DNA of 57,134 bases from Ruminococcus flavefaciens (GTDB lineage Bacteria; Bacillota; Clostridia; Oscillospirales; Ruminococcaceae): positions 1-57,134 of the forward strand of contig SFMO01000203.1 of NCBI GenBank assembly GCA_004554385.1, written 5' to 3'. The position numbers and the translations under genes are program-made. The notes under the pieces were generated by a model. The model did no database searches and was not told the DNA's origin. It saw nothing but the letters and a program-made list of their open reading frames with translations. Positions 42,574 through 51,721 of this stretch are shown here, one piece after another (positions within the stretch are counted from its first letter, which is position 1; every line of letters starts with the position of its first letter).

Positions 42574-43377
42574 ATGAAGATCAGTTCAACAATTATGGCG
42601 GCTGCCGCAGCTGTCATTCTTTCCACAGCAGCTGCAGGCTGCAGCAGCAAGACCGGGACATCAGTTTCAGCTCCTGAAACCTCTGCTTCTTCCGAAACCG
42701 ATACTGCTGCCACCACAGAGCAAATCTCAGGAGAAAGCACTTCCACCAATGTGTCCACAACTGTGACGACCACCGCAGAAAAGACTACCGAAACAACTGC
42801 ATCAACTACCGTGACTTCCGCGGAGAAGGCAACTGAAAAGCCTGCCGAAGCCACAACTGCTGAGGCTGTGAAAAAGGGCTGCGAAAGCAGCTTTGAAGCT
42901 GCAAAGGCTTACTACAACGCCTACCTCACCAACAATGCAGATGCTGTATATGACCTTTTCTGTCAGGAAGAGATAGCAGCCTATGAGGCGTATATAGGCA
43001 CTACTGACCTTCTTGAAGGAAGAAACCCACAGGCTGTATTCAAGCGCTCAGCTGTAATAGACGCAATAAAGCAGTCCATGGGAGCTATCCGCGGCATAAT
43101 GGCTGAAAAGTCCGATGTTCCCCCCGAGAAATGGACTACCTCTCTCGCAGAGCAGACTCTCAAGCCTACAGGCGAAAATGAACTGAAGGACTTCAACAAG
43201 ACTCTGGGCACAGAATTTACAGCAGGCTCAGGCTGCGGCTATGTTTACTACAAGGACGGCAACGAGGAACACGATTTCATCGGAAACGGATGTGCCTTCG
43301 TTGAGCTTGACGGACGATGGTATCTTTCCTTCAGCTCTGTCCTTAAATCCGAGCTCATTACTTATATGGACATCTGA
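42574..43377 (+). CDS. Lipoprotein with Thr/Ser linker and SnoaL/NTF2-like-sized domain
   Basis: Lipoprotein signal (MKISSTIMAAAAAVILST, lipobox AAAGC, Cys about residue 22). A Thr/Ser/Glu-rich stalk runs to about residue 100. A globular domain follows (SFEAAKAYYNAYLTNNADAV ... GCGYVYYKDG ... FVELDGRWYLSF), whose shape recalls NTF2-like folds. The start at 42574 has AAGGAG 6 bases upstream. 267 aa, outer face of the membrane, function unknown. Confidence 0.8.
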   Translation: MKISSTIMAAAAAVILSTAAAGCSSKTGTSVSAPETSASSETDTAATTEQISGESTSTNVSTTVTTTAEKTTETTASTTVTSAEKATEKPAEATTAEAVKKGCESSFEAAKAYYNAYLTNNADAVYDLFCQEEIAAYEAYIGTTDLLEGRNPQAVFKRSAVIDAIKQSMGAIRGIMAEKSDVPPEKWTTSLAEQTLKPTGENELKDFNKTLGTEFTAGSGCGYVYYKDGNEEHDFIGNGCAFVELDGRWYLSFSSVLKSELITYMDI

Positions 43378-43450
43378 CAGTACAGCATATCCGTAAGCAT
43401 AAACTCAGGCTCCAACACCGATACCATATCATAATGGAGGAATACCCTTA

Positions 43451-45022
43451 ATGGACAGCAAATTATTTGCGGAGACCTCTGACGCAGTCAGACAGGTCAC
43501 AGAGCACTTCGGCGTTAATATACTCACAGACCACAAGCGTTTCTGTTCGGCCTTCTCCGACTTTGCTCCAAAGCTTTCCAAGGAAAACAAGGCCTTCTTT
43601 GTCGCTCTGAGTGAGAACATCGGAGAGATCTTTATAAACGAAAACAGCGCTGTGACCAGCGGCAGCAAAAGCGCTGAGGATGTCGTACAGCGAGCTATGA
43701 CAGACATCTGCGAATACCTCAACGAGGAAAAGGCAGAACTTATCGCACGAAGCATAGCCGCTGCACTCGGCTGGCAGATGAGCGGCTTTTCTGCTGACAC
43801 ATCAGATACATCGGATAACAGCTCCTACGCAGGCAGCTCAACTCTTATCGAGGATCTCTTCCGACGTGCACAGAGCGGTGACAACGACGCCTGCTTCAAC
43901 CTCGGCGAATGCTTTTTCTACGGACGCGGAGTCGATCAGGACTACGCAAAGGCTATACACTGGTATACTCAGTCCTCTGACCGCGGCGACTGCAGCTCTC
44001 AGAAAAAGCTGGCTGACTGCTACTACCTCGGGCAGGGCACAACACGCAATCTTGCCAAAGCTGCTGCGTGTTACGAAAAGGCTGCCGAGCAGGGTGACTA
44101 CGATTCCCAGAAGGCTCTTATCCGCTGCTATGCCATAGGCGGAACAGGTCTGGTACCTGACCGCAGACGAGCTGCGTACTACTCACAGCGCTATGGCATA
44201 CCAATGGAGGACGGAACGTCAGGCGGACTTATGAAAAGAGCGCAGAACGGCGATCCTGAGGCACAGTTCACCCTCGGAAATATGTATCTTCGCGGCACAG
44301 GCATCGATCAGGACAATGAACGCGCCATATACTGGCTTAAGCTGGCTGCTCAAAGAGGTCATGCTGCTGCACAGTACAATGTTGCCTGCTGCTATTACTC
44401 CGGAATGGGAGTTCCCGAGGACAAGATAACTGCCGCAAATATGTTCAGAGAGGCTGCCAATAACGGTGACCTTGATGCTCTAAACAACCTTGCAGGCTGC
44501 TATATGTACGGCAGCGGAATCACAAAGGATCAGAACAAGGCGGCTGAATACTACAAAGAGGCTGCTGAAAAGGGATTGGCAAGGGCGCAGTACAACTACG
44601 GTGAATGTCTGTTCAACGGCTGGGGCGTAGCAAAGAACACCTCAGAAGCCGTTAAGTGGTACAAGGAAGCGGCTCTTCAGAAAGACCCCAACGGACAGTA
44701 TTCCTACGGCTGGTGCCTGTGCAACGGCGTGGGAACACCAAGGAACCCTGTGGAAGCCAAGGAAATGTTTGAGCTTGCCGCTTCTCAGAGACACATTGCC
44801 GCACAGAAGGCGCTGGGATACTGCTATACCAACGGCTGGGGCACGGCTAAGAACTATTCCACTGCCGCCGATTATTTCGGCAAAGCCGCTGTAAACGGAG
44901 ACAAGGAAGCCGCAGAGGTACAGGTCGCCTGCTACAAATACGGCGGCGAATTCCTTGCGGTGAACGAGCAGAAAGCACGGTACTACGCCGACCAGTATGG
45001 TCTTGACTATGATAATATATGA
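43451..45022 (+). CDS. Sel1-like repeat protein
   Basis: An N-terminal helical part of about 115 residues with no known motif, then a run of about ten Sel1 repeats of ~36 residues (pattern AQYNLGxCYxxGxGVxxDxxKAxxWYxxAAExG, from about 130 to 510). It forms a solenoid for protein-protein contacts. No signal peptide. GGAGG 10 bases before the ATG. 523 aa, followed by a terminator. Partners are unknown. Confidence 0.9.
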   Translation: MDSKLFAETSDAVRQVTEHFGVNILTDHKRFCSAFSDFAPKLSKENKAFFVALSENIGEIFINENSAVTSGSKSAEDVVQRAMTDICEYLNEEKAELIARSIAAALGWQMSGFSADTSDTSDNSSYAGSSTLIEDLFRRAQSGDNDACFNLGECFFYGRGVDQDYAKAIHWYTQSSDRGDCSSQKKLADCYYLGQGTTRNLAKAAACYEKAAEQGDYDSQKALIRCYAIGGTGLVPDRRRAAYYSQRYGIPMEDGTSGGLMKRAQNGDPEAQFTLGNMYLRGTGIDQDNERAIYWLKLAAQRGHAAAQYNVACCYYSGMGVPEDKITAANMFREAANNGDLDALNNLAGCYMYGSGITKDQNKAAEYYKEAAEKGLARAQYNYGECLFNGWGVAKNTSEAVKWYKEAALQKDPNGQYSYGWCLCNGVGTPRNPVEAKEMFELAASQRHIAAQKALGYCYTNGWGTAKNYSTAADYFGKAAVNGDKEAAEVQVACYKYGGEFLAVNEQKARYYADQYGLDYDNI

Positions 45023-45050
45023 AAAAGGCTTCCCCTTAGGGAAGCCTTTC
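45022..45050. terminator. Terminator after the Sel1 gene
   Basis: AAAGGCTTCCC and GGGAAGCCTTT form an 11-bp stem; T-rich exits on both strands. Confidence 0.8.
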
Positions 45051-45068
45051 GCTTTATGCTCTGTATCC

Positions 45069-46280
45069 TCAGCTTAAGAATCTGCTGTATCCGTTATCAT
45101 CAATATACTTCATAACTTCATCTTTTGTCATGGGAGCCTCTGCTTCATCGTTGAATTTGTAATTTGTCGCCTTGAAGCTCTCCAGCAGATAGCCCTCTCC
45201 ATAGTACTCATCATCAGAACGCAGCTCATAAGCAAGCCATAATCCTGTTTCAGCGTCAATATCCGCTGTGATATATCTTGGCTCATATTTTCCTTCACGT
45301 AATTCCTCATAGCTGAAGCTTACGCTTGCTATTCTTCTGCCGTTTTCAGTTCTTTCACCTGTTATGTTCCAAGGAGTTTCATTCCTGAAATACTCTATAC
45401 CACTGTCATCTGAAAGCTGGGGCGTTTTTGAGCTGTTATGATAGATATAATACAGACAGCCGCTCAGTACAGGTCTGTCGGGCTTGTTTTCTATTTTTAC
45501 GCCCTCATAATAATCGCCATTTTTCCTGATATAGCAGTATTTTCCATCGTCACCGTTATTCTGAGCTGCAATATCATTCTGGTTTATATAAACATAGATA
45601 TCGTTAAGGAATATACTATATGATCTGTCATAAGTTCCTTTATCGGGACTGGAAATCTCCCCATACATCTCAGCGTTCATGGCGGTATTATCTATCTTTA
45701 CTGTTCCGTTTGTTTCCGTGTCGCTAAGCTTCTGACCGTAATGTGCCTGAAAAGTATAAATATCCGCCGAGAACTTATCATAGTAATGTGTGGCGTTAAG
45801 GCTTCTCTCGCGGAGAAACTCTCCTGTGAGCTCATCTGGAACAGGGTGTGTCTCTGTTGTTACGGGAACATCCACAGGCAGTACAGATATACCTGTTGTG
45901 ACTTCGGAAGTAGTTGCAGCCTCTGTTGTTTCAGCCACGGTAGTTGTGATCTCATCTGTAACCGCTGTAGTTAATTCACTGCTGTCGTGATCATTGCTGC
46001 TGAACCTGTCATTCTTCATAAGCTTAAAGCCGCCGAGGACTCCGCCTGTGACAAGAACTGCCGCAGCCGCTATGGAAGCCATGCGGGTCATGCTTATCTT
46101 TCTGCTGTAATGCTCAACACCGCTTACAGTCTCTCCGTGATCGGTGTCAGTACCGTCCGAAGCCCGTTCCACAGCCTTTGCAAATATCTCGTTCTTCTTC
46201 ATCTCATCAGCCATGAGCTTTTCAACGGATGCCTTGTCTGCACTGCGCAGAGTATCTATTATTTTCTTGTTGCTGTTCAT
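45069..46280 (-). CDS. Membrane protein with Thr linker, probable anti-sigma factor
   Basis: A cytosolic helical N-terminus (1-65, MNSNKKIIDTLRSADKASVE), one membrane helix (about 66-90), a Thr/Glu-rich stalk and a C-terminal extracytoplasmic domain of about 240 residues. This is the layout of anti-sigma factors, and the gene follows an ECF sigma gene by 12 bases. 403 aa. AAAGGAGGA before the ATG. The outer domain has a MucB/LolA-like feel (beta-rich, YITADIDAETGLWLAYEL), a weak guess. Confidence 0.7.
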   Translation of the reverse strand: MNSNKKIIDTLRSADKASVEKLMADEMKKNEIFAKAVERASDGTDTDHGETVSGVEHYSRKISMTRMASIAAAAVLVTGGVLGGFKLMKNDRFSSNDHDSSELTTAVTDEITTTVAETTEAATTSEVTTGISVLPVDVPVTTETHPVPDELTGEFLRERSLNATHYYDKFSADIYTFQAHYGQKLSDTETNGTVKIDNTAMNAEMYGEISSPDKGTYDRSYSIFLNDIYVYINQNDIAAQNNGDDGKYCYIRKNGDYYEGVKIENKPDRPVLSGCLYYIYHNSSKTPQLSDDSGIEYFRNETPWNITGERTENGRRIASVSFSYEELREGKYEPRYITADIDAETGLWLAYELRSDDEYYGEGYLLESFKATNYKFNDEAEAPMTKDEVMKYIDDNGYSRFLS

Positions 46281-46292
46281 ACTTATCCTCCT

Positions 46293-46853
46293 TTACAGGG
46301 TAATGCCGTTTTCATCAAGGAGCTTTCTGAGTCTCTTCATAGCTCGTCCGCAGCGTACTCTCACCGACGCTGCATTCATTCCGAGCATTTCTGCTATCTC
46401 CTTTGAGCTTTTATCATAATAGTACTTCTGAACGATAATGACCGAATCAGGTGAGCCTAAGTCGGATATACAGCTGAGAAGCTGCTCGGAAAGCTCTTTC
46501 CCTGCCGTCTCCTTCTCAACATCAGTATCTTCAGCTATTTCAGCCACATTTTCCTCCTCTATGGACACATTCAGCCCTGTTTTGGAAGCTATCTTTCTGC
46601 GCATACTTATAGCGGCATTGCGTGAAACAGCTCCCACATAGGATTTCAGCGAGCTGATGTCATCGCCTCCAAGCTTCATCATCACAGACGCAAACACGTC
46701 TATTACGCACTCCTCGCAATCATCTGCGCTGCCAAATCCGCTAAGTATCCTTTTTACAATGGAATAAACATAACTGTAATATTTATCAAAAAGTGCTCTC
46801 TGCCCATGCGGCGGAGCTTCTCGCATAAGGCTCATTATATCGTTATCGGTCAT
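46293..46853 (-). CDS. ECF-type sigma-70 family RNA polymerase sigma factor
   Basis: Region 2 (ALFDKYYSYVYSIVKRILSG, DDCEECVIDVFASV) and region 4 (VIIVQKYYYDKSSKEIAEML, then AASVRVRCGRAMKRLRKLL). 186 aa. The start at 46853 has AAAGGAG 7 bases upstream; an ATG two codons earlier is too close to that site. It is probably held at the membrane by the following gene product and released by an outside signal. Confidence 0.92.
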   Translation of the reverse strand: MTDNDIMSLMREAPPHGQRALFDKYYSYVYSIVKRILSGFGSADDCEECVIDVFASVMMKLGGDDISSLKSYVGAVSRNAAISMRRKIASKTGLNVSIEEENVAEIAEDTDVEKETAGKELSEQLLSCISDLGSPDSVIIVQKYYYDKSSKEIAEMLGMNAASVRVRCGRAMKRLRKLLDENGITL

Positions 46854-46929
46854 ATGCATTCTCCTTTGTTGTTTTTCAGATCGGATCCGTCTTCACTTAT
46901 AGTAACGCAGCCCCGATAGAAAGTGTAAC

Positions 46930-46963
46930 ACTATTTTAGCATTTTTTTATTTTTTTGGCAACA
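46930..46963 (-). promoter_or_regulatory. Possible promoter of the ECF sigma operon
   Basis: On the - strand TTGCCA, an A-rich spacer of about 17 and TAAAAT. Nearer the gene lie GTTACAC and GTTACTATA, which could be an ECF-type autoregulated promoter. Which one is used cannot be told. Confidence 0.35.
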
Positions 46964-46966
46964 AAA

Positions 46967-46993
46967 AACGGCAGCTTCTGATAAACCGCCGTA
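46967..46993 (-). terminator. Weak terminator after the M50 gene
   Basis: ACGGC and GCCGT stem followed on the - strand by TTTTTTG. Confidence 0.5.
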
Positions 46994-47006
46994 TAAAGCC
47001 AAAAAT

Positions 47007-47591
47007 TCACCGTGATATATAGTCGCTTATGTACAGGAACGCTGCAGCGGTCAGCAGCGGCAGGAACTCACTTCCGCATATTATCACAAAAGCTGCCGCA
47101 GTTCCCGTGATGCACAGCTTCAGGACATTCAGTACAAGCTCCGCAGCCTTCTCATGGACCGTCCCCGATGTGAACTGCGCTATTATCCCACCGCCGTCAA
47201 GACTCCTGTACGGCAGCAAATTGTAGACAGCTGCCCCAAGATTGAGCATTGCGAAATATCCGCTTCTCCCCGTCAGTACTGTTATAATGTACATTATAAT
47301 ATTTACGGCAGGACCTGAGATTAGAACAAATACCTCCTTTTTTACAGGATCTGCGCTGTTTGCAGGAGTGTCAATACGTATCCCCGTACCTTCCATTTCA
47401 ACCGAACGGATATGTCCGCCCATGAGCGCAAGTGCCGCCAGATGACCTCCTTCGTGAAGGGCACAGACTGTGTAGAATGCCAGTATGAGCCTGCTGTCAC
47501 GCAAAAGAAATACCAGCGCATTGAACAACAGAAAGGAAAAATGTAAACGGAGCACTGTTTTGCCGAATTTAAAGCTTATCAATATATTCAA
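47007..47591 (-). CDS. M50 site-2 protease, SpoIVFB-like
   Basis: Intramembrane zinc protease of 194 aa with about five membrane segments. Zinc motif ALHEGGHLAAL (HExxH) and YNLLPYRSLDGGGI, the second motif with the Asp ligand. Size and motif spacing fit the SpoIVFB group that processes sigma-K in spore formers. It overlaps the preceding small membrane protein gene by 23 bases, which may play the SpoIVFA role. No sigK in the window. Confidence 0.85.
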   Translation of the reverse strand: MNILISFKFGKTVLRLHFSFLLFNALVFLLRDSRLILAFYTVCALHEGGHLAALALMGGHIRSVEMEGTGIRIDTPANSADPVKKEVFVLISGPAVNIIMYIITVLTGRSGYFAMLNLGAAVYNLLPYRSLDGGGIIAQFTSGTVHEKAAELVLNVLKLCITGTAAAFVIICGSEFLPLLTAAAFLYISDYISR

Positions 47592-47844
47592 GTATCAGGT
47601 CAACAGGATTCGGCATAATGCTTTTTTCATCTGTGACCAGTCCGCGGAGTTTCTGAAATACATCTCCAACAATATCAGGATAAAGCATGTTCCCTGCTAT
47701 AAATAATATTCCAAGCAGTATGCAAAGCACCGCCTGAGTTGCAATTACATCGTCCGCTCTGTTCCTTCGTTTTTTGTCATACTCCTCAATAAGTGCCTCT
47801 GTTGAGTCTTCATCAGCTTCCTCAGTCAATTCTTCGTAATCCAT
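47569..47844 (-). CDS. Small single-TM protein, partner of the M50 protease
   Basis: 91 aa: an acidic N-terminus (DYEELTEEADEDSTEALIEE), a basic patch KKRRNR, one membrane helix (about 36-56, VLCILLGILFIAGNML) and an outer tail ending LEYIDKL. The start at 47844 has AGAGGTG 5 bases upstream. The overlap with the protease gene suggests coupled synthesis. There is no sequence similarity to SpoIVFA that I can see. Confidence 0.65.
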   Translation of the reverse strand: MDYEELTEEADEDSTEALIEEYDKKRRNRADDVIATQAVLCILLGILFIAGNMLYPDIVGDVFQKLRGLVTDEKSIMPNPVDLILEYIDKL

Positions 47845-47974
47845 TGTATCACCTCTGTAGATAAATATGCGAAAAAAATCGAAAAATGCAGAAAAATCCA
47901 AGTATTTTCTGTTTTTTTCAGCTTATAATACTGTTGCGGAGCTATTCCGCACAACAAATCAGAGGTAAATGCTT

Positions 47975-48709
47975 ATGAAAATAAACGCTTACGCTGCTCT
48001 GATAACCGCAGCTATAATGCCGTGTACCGCAGTTTACGCTGCCGACACCACAAAGACAGGCTACGGTCAGGGAACGAATGTTGATGAAAACAACCGTCCC
48101 ACAGACGCAGTGCAGTTCAACAGCCGATTCGGCGACCTTGATGCCTTCGCCCTGTCGGAGGACGACAAAAGAATAATCATCACCTTTGATCAGGGCTATG
48201 AAAACGGCTATACCGCAAGGATACTCGATACACTGAAGGAAAAGGACGTACAGGCGATATTCTTTCTGACAGGTCCTTATGCACAAACGGAGCACGACCT
48301 TGTTCAGCGTATGATAGACGAGGGACATATCCTCGGCAATCACGGCATGACTCACGCAAGTCTGCCGACGCTCTCCGATGAGGACGCAAAGAAAGAGATA
48401 ATGTCGCTGCACGACTATGTCATGGATAACTACGGCTATCAGATGCAGTACTTCCGCTGTCCATGCGGAGAGTACTCGGAAAAGGCTCTTGAGACCGTGC
48501 ACGAATGCGGATACAAGACCTTATTCTGGAGCAGTGCCTATGTGGACTGGAATACAGACTCACAGCCTTCACCTGCAGAGGGACTGAAAAAGCTTTCCGA
48601 TGCGGCACACGGCGGCGAAATACTTCTTCTCCACTCAGTTTCTGCCACAAACGCAGAAATACTCGGCGATCTTATTGACAACTTCCGCGCAAAGGGTTTC
48701 ACGGTATAA
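47975..48709 (+). CDS. PdaA-like polysaccharide deacetylase
   Basis: Secreted NodB-fold deacetylase close to PdaA, which makes muramic delta-lactam in spore cortex. Signal peptide (INAYAALITAAIMPCTAVYA). ITFDQGYENGYTARIL (PdaA: TFDNGYENG), LGNHGMTHASLPTL (the His pair in HxxxH, with Met-Thr between), YFRCPCGEYSEKAL, LFWSSAYVDW and GEILLLHSVS. 244 aa from the ATG at 47975, AGAGGT 8 bases upstream. The catalytic Asp position of TFDD is Gln here (TFDQG), as non-Asp residues occur in PdaA. Confidence 0.88.
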   Translation: MKINAYAALITAAIMPCTAVYAADTTKTGYGQGTNVDENNRPTDAVQFNSRFGDLDAFALSEDDKRIIITFDQGYENGYTARILDTLKEKDVQAIFFLTGPYAQTEHDLVQRMIDEGHILGNHGMTHASLPTLSDEDAKKEIMSLHDYVMDNYGYQMQYFRCPCGEYSEKALETVHECGYKTLFWSSAYVDWNTDSQPSPAEGLKKLSDAAHGGEILLLHSVSATNAEILGDLIDNFRAKGFTV

Positions 48710-48711
48710 AA

Positions 48712-48742
48712 AACGGGGACACACTGTGTCCCCATTGTTTTT
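48712..48742. terminator. Terminator between the pdaA-like and DUF11 genes
   Basis: GGGGACA and TGTCCCC around a short loop, then ATTGTTTTTATT on the + strand. Confidence 0.75.
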
Positions 48743-48746
48743 ATTC

Positions 48747-49604
48747 TCAGGCGAGTCTGCCCTTGATGATGATAGTGCTTACACCTGCCTGTGCAGACCA
48801 TTCTCCTGTATCGGGATTCTGGATAAACTGTGCGGCAGGCACAGTGATCTGACCGTCAAGGCTTGTGAAAACTCCCGTATCAGGATCGTAAGCATAATTA
48901 GTACCTGATGTCCAGGGCTCGCCGTTGAACTCGGCAGTAAGTCCGCTGAGTGCAGGACTGAAGGTATCACTGAATACTACGTTGTCAGCTGCCACGACAG
49001 CTTCTGCTCCGAAATTCTGGATAACAAAGGTATAGGTCACCTCGCCGTTTTCCTCAACGGCAGCAGGACTGAGTGACTTGCTGATAGCAAGGTCAACGCC
49101 CTCTGCATAGGTCATGGTCCCGGAAGCTGTCATTGGGCTGAGCCCTGCACCGCTGACTGTGGCAGTATTCACGATCTCAGCGTCCTCACCGAGAGGTGCA
49201 AAGCCGTTGGTATCTGCTGAGTATATCAGCATTGCATTGCCTCCTGCCGGAACATTGATACCTGTAACAGTCAGGGGCGATAACGAAGTCACAGTGGGAT
49301 CAGCCTGCTGGACTCCGTTTACATAATAGGTCAGTGAGCCCTCTCTGTAGCTGAGCGGCACAGCCGCACCGCCCTCACCGAAGGAATATTCGCCGAGGTC
49401 ATCAGTTACCGTAAGATCTCTGTAGCATGAAGAACCTGTATTCACAATGCTGATGATATAGACATTCTCGCTGTCAGAGGTATAGGTGTCTGAAACTGCG
49501 TTCTTTGACACTGAAAGCACGTCGATTATCTCGCCTGCAGTTATATTTGAGCTTGTAACTGTGCCGTTATAGGACAGTGTAGCCTGATTGAAAAAAGTTG
49601 CCAT
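48747..49604 (-). CDS. DUF11-repeat surface or spore-coat-like protein
   Basis: Starts MATFFNQATLSYNG, without signal peptide, then beta-sandwich DUF11-type repeats (DVLSVSKNAVSDTYTSDSEN, VDLAISKSLSPAAVEENGEV, FVIQNFGAEAVVAADNVVFS). 285 aa. The start at 49604 has GGAGG 7 bases upstream. Similar leaderless DUF11 proteins in clostridia are thought to be spore or envelope proteins; that role here is inferred, supported only by the neighbouring PdaA-like gene. Confidence 0.75.
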   Translation of the reverse strand: MATFFNQATLSYNGTVTSSNITAGEIIDVLSVSKNAVSDTYTSDSENVYIISIVNTGSSCYRDLTVTDDLGEYSFGEGGAAVPLSYREGSLTYYVNGVQQADPTVTSLSPLTVTGINVPAGGNAMLIYSADTNGFAPLGEDAEIVNTATVSGAGLSPMTASGTMTYAEGVDLAISKSLSPAAVEENGEVTYTFVIQNFGAEAVVAADNVVFSDTFSPALSGLTAEFNGEPWTSGTNYAYDPDTGVFTSLDGQITVPAAQFIQNPDTGEWSAQAGVSTIIIKGRLA

Positions 49605-49711
49605 ATAATATCCTCCATATGGCGGAAACTCCGCCGTATTAAGGGAGGGAGACTCCCCTCCCTCATCCATATTATATGACAACATTATATTTTATGTGAT
49701 TTCAGCGATTA

Positions 49712-51676
49712 TCAGGCTTCGCCCTTGAGCTCCTTTATCTTGTCGCGGAGATACGCTGCATGCTCGAACTCAAGCAGCTTCGCAGCATTCTTCATCTCCA
49801 CGGTGAGCTTGTCTATCAGGCGCTGCTTCTCCGCAGCCGTAAGCTTCTTCTTTTTAGTTTTCTCCTCCACCTTGTTTTTGGAGGTTATTTCCAGTACATC
49901 ACGTACTTCCTTGATGATAGTCTTCGGAACTATGCCGTGTTCCTCGTTAAACGCCATCTGCAATGAACGGCGGCGCTCTGTCTCTGTGATAGCTCTCTCC
50001 ATAGAGCCTGTTACAGAATCTGCGTACATTATTACCTGTCCCTTGGCATTTCGTGCAGCCCTTCCTATGGTCTGTATAAGGGAAGTTTCGCTTCTCAGGA
50101 AGCCCTCCTTATCAGCATCAAGTATAGCGATAAGGCTTACCTCAGGTATATCCAGTCCCTCACGGAGAAGGTTTATTCCCACAAGAACATCGAACACTCC
50201 CTCACGGAGGTCCTTGATTATCTCCATACGCTCAATGGTGTCGATGTCATGGTGAAGATAGCGTACCTTTACGCCTAACTTTTCATAGTAAGCCGTTAAA
50301 TCCTCAGCCATTTTTTTGGTAAGTGTAGTCACAAGCACTCGCTCATGCCGCTCTACACGCTCATTTATCTCGGAAAGCAGGTCATCCACCTGTCCGTGAG
50401 TGGGCTTAACGATTATCTCAGGGTCCACAAGTCCCGTAGGACGAATGACCTGCTCCACTATGGTATCGGTCTTTTCGCGCTCTATCTGTCCCGGGGTAGC
50501 ACTGACATAGATAGCCTGATGGATATGTGCGTTGAACTCGTCAAAGTTAAGGGGACGGTTGTCCATAGCACTTGGCAGTCGGAAGCCATAATCCACAAGG
50601 GTAGTCTTTCTTGCACGGTCACCTGCGTACATTGCCCTTACCTGCGGCAGAGTAACATGGCTCTCGTCAACTATGAGCAGGAAGTCCTCAGGGAAATGGT
50701 CAAGGAGTGTCAGCGGAGTGCTTCCTGCAGGACGTCCTGCAAGGACACGGGAATAGTTCTCAACGCCGCTGCAATAGCCTACCTCACGGAGCATTTCCAT
50801 ATCATAGTGAGTACGCTGCTCAATACGCTGAGCCTCAATGAGCTTGTTGTTCTGCTGGAAGTAGTCTATGCGCTCAGCAAGCTCGCGGTCAAGCTCCTGA
50901 AGAGCAGATTCAAGCTTATCGTCGCCTACTACATAGTGAGAGGCAGGAAAAATAGCCGCGTGTGAGACTACAGCCTTCACCTCGCCTGTGACCACATTTA
51001 TCTCGGAGATACGGTCTATCTCGTCACCGAAGTATTCAACTCTCACCGCTGTATCACTGGACATTGCAGGGAATATCTCCACAACATCGCCGCGGACTCT
51101 GAACCTGTTACGCTCAAAGGCAATATCATTGCGCTCATAGCGTATCTTTACAAGCTCGCTGATGAGCTGATCTCTCGGCTTTTCTGCGCCCTGACGTATG
51201 GAAACACACATGGAGCGGTACTCCTCAGGGCTGCCGAGGGAGTAGATACACGAAACACTGGCAACAATGATAACGTCACGGCGCTCTGCAAGAGCAGTGG
51301 TGGCGGAGTGGCGCAGCTTGTCTATCTCGTCGTTTATGGATGAGTCCTTTTCGATGTAGCTGTCGGTGCTTGGTACATAAGCTTCAGGCTGGTAGTAGTC
51401 ATAGTAGGACACGAAGTACTCCACGGCATTATCGGGGAAGAATTCACGGAACTCCGAACAGAGCTGTGCCGCAAGTATCTTATTGTGAGCAAGTACCAGT
51501 GTGGGCTTGTTGACACGAGCGATGACGTTCGCCATAGTGAAGGTCTTTCCCGAACCTGTAACACCGAGAAGTATCTGCTCTTTTTTGCCCGACTGTATGC
51601 CGTTTACGAGTTTGTCTATAGCCTGCGGCTGATCGCCTGCGGGAGCGTAGTTTGAACATAGCTTGAAGTGATCCAT
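49712..51676 (-). CDS. uvrB: Excinuclease ABC subunit B
   Basis: DNA-damage-recognising helicase of nucleotide excision repair. Walker A LLGVTGSGKTFTMANVI, the beta-hairpin YYDYYQPEAYVPSTDSYIEK, DESHVTLPQ, SATPG, GRAARNAKGQVIMYAD, and a C-terminal UVR domain (EMKNAAKLLEFEHAAYLRDK). 654 aa from the ATG at 51676, AGAAAGG 7 bases upstream. A solitary gene; uvrA is not in the window. Confidence 0.97.
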   Translation of the reverse strand: MDHFKLCSNYAPAGDQPQAIDKLVNGIQSGKKEQILLGVTGSGKTFTMANVIARVNKPTLVLAHNKILAAQLCSEFREFFPDNAVEYFVSYYDYYQPEAYVPSTDSYIEKDSSINDEIDKLRHSATTALAERRDVIIVASVSCIYSLGSPEEYRSMCVSIRQGAEKPRDQLISELVKIRYERNDIAFERNRFRVRGDVVEIFPAMSSDTAVRVEYFGDEIDRISEINVVTGEVKAVVSHAAIFPASHYVVGDDKLESALQELDRELAERIDYFQQNNKLIEAQRIEQRTHYDMEMLREVGYCSGVENYSRVLAGRPAGSTPLTLLDHFPEDFLLIVDESHVTLPQVRAMYAGDRARKTTLVDYGFRLPSAMDNRPLNFDEFNAHIHQAIYVSATPGQIEREKTDTIVEQVIRPTGLVDPEIIVKPTHGQVDDLLSEINERVERHERVLVTTLTKKMAEDLTAYYEKLGVKVRYLHHDIDTIERMEIIKDLREGVFDVLVGINLLREGLDIPEVSLIAILDADKEGFLRSETSLIQTIGRAARNAKGQVIMYADSVTGSMERAITETERRRSLQMAFNEEHGIVPKTIIKEVRDVLEITSKNKVEEKTKKKKLTAAEKQRLIDKLTVEMKNAAKLLEFEHAAYLRDKIKELKGEA

Positions 51677-51721
51677 ATTGTTACCTTTCTGAAAAAAGTG
51701 GCTGAACGTATGAAAGGGATT

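Noticed and set aside
50345..50965. 206-aa + strand open frame
   Set aside because: Antisense of uvrB; no supporting signals.
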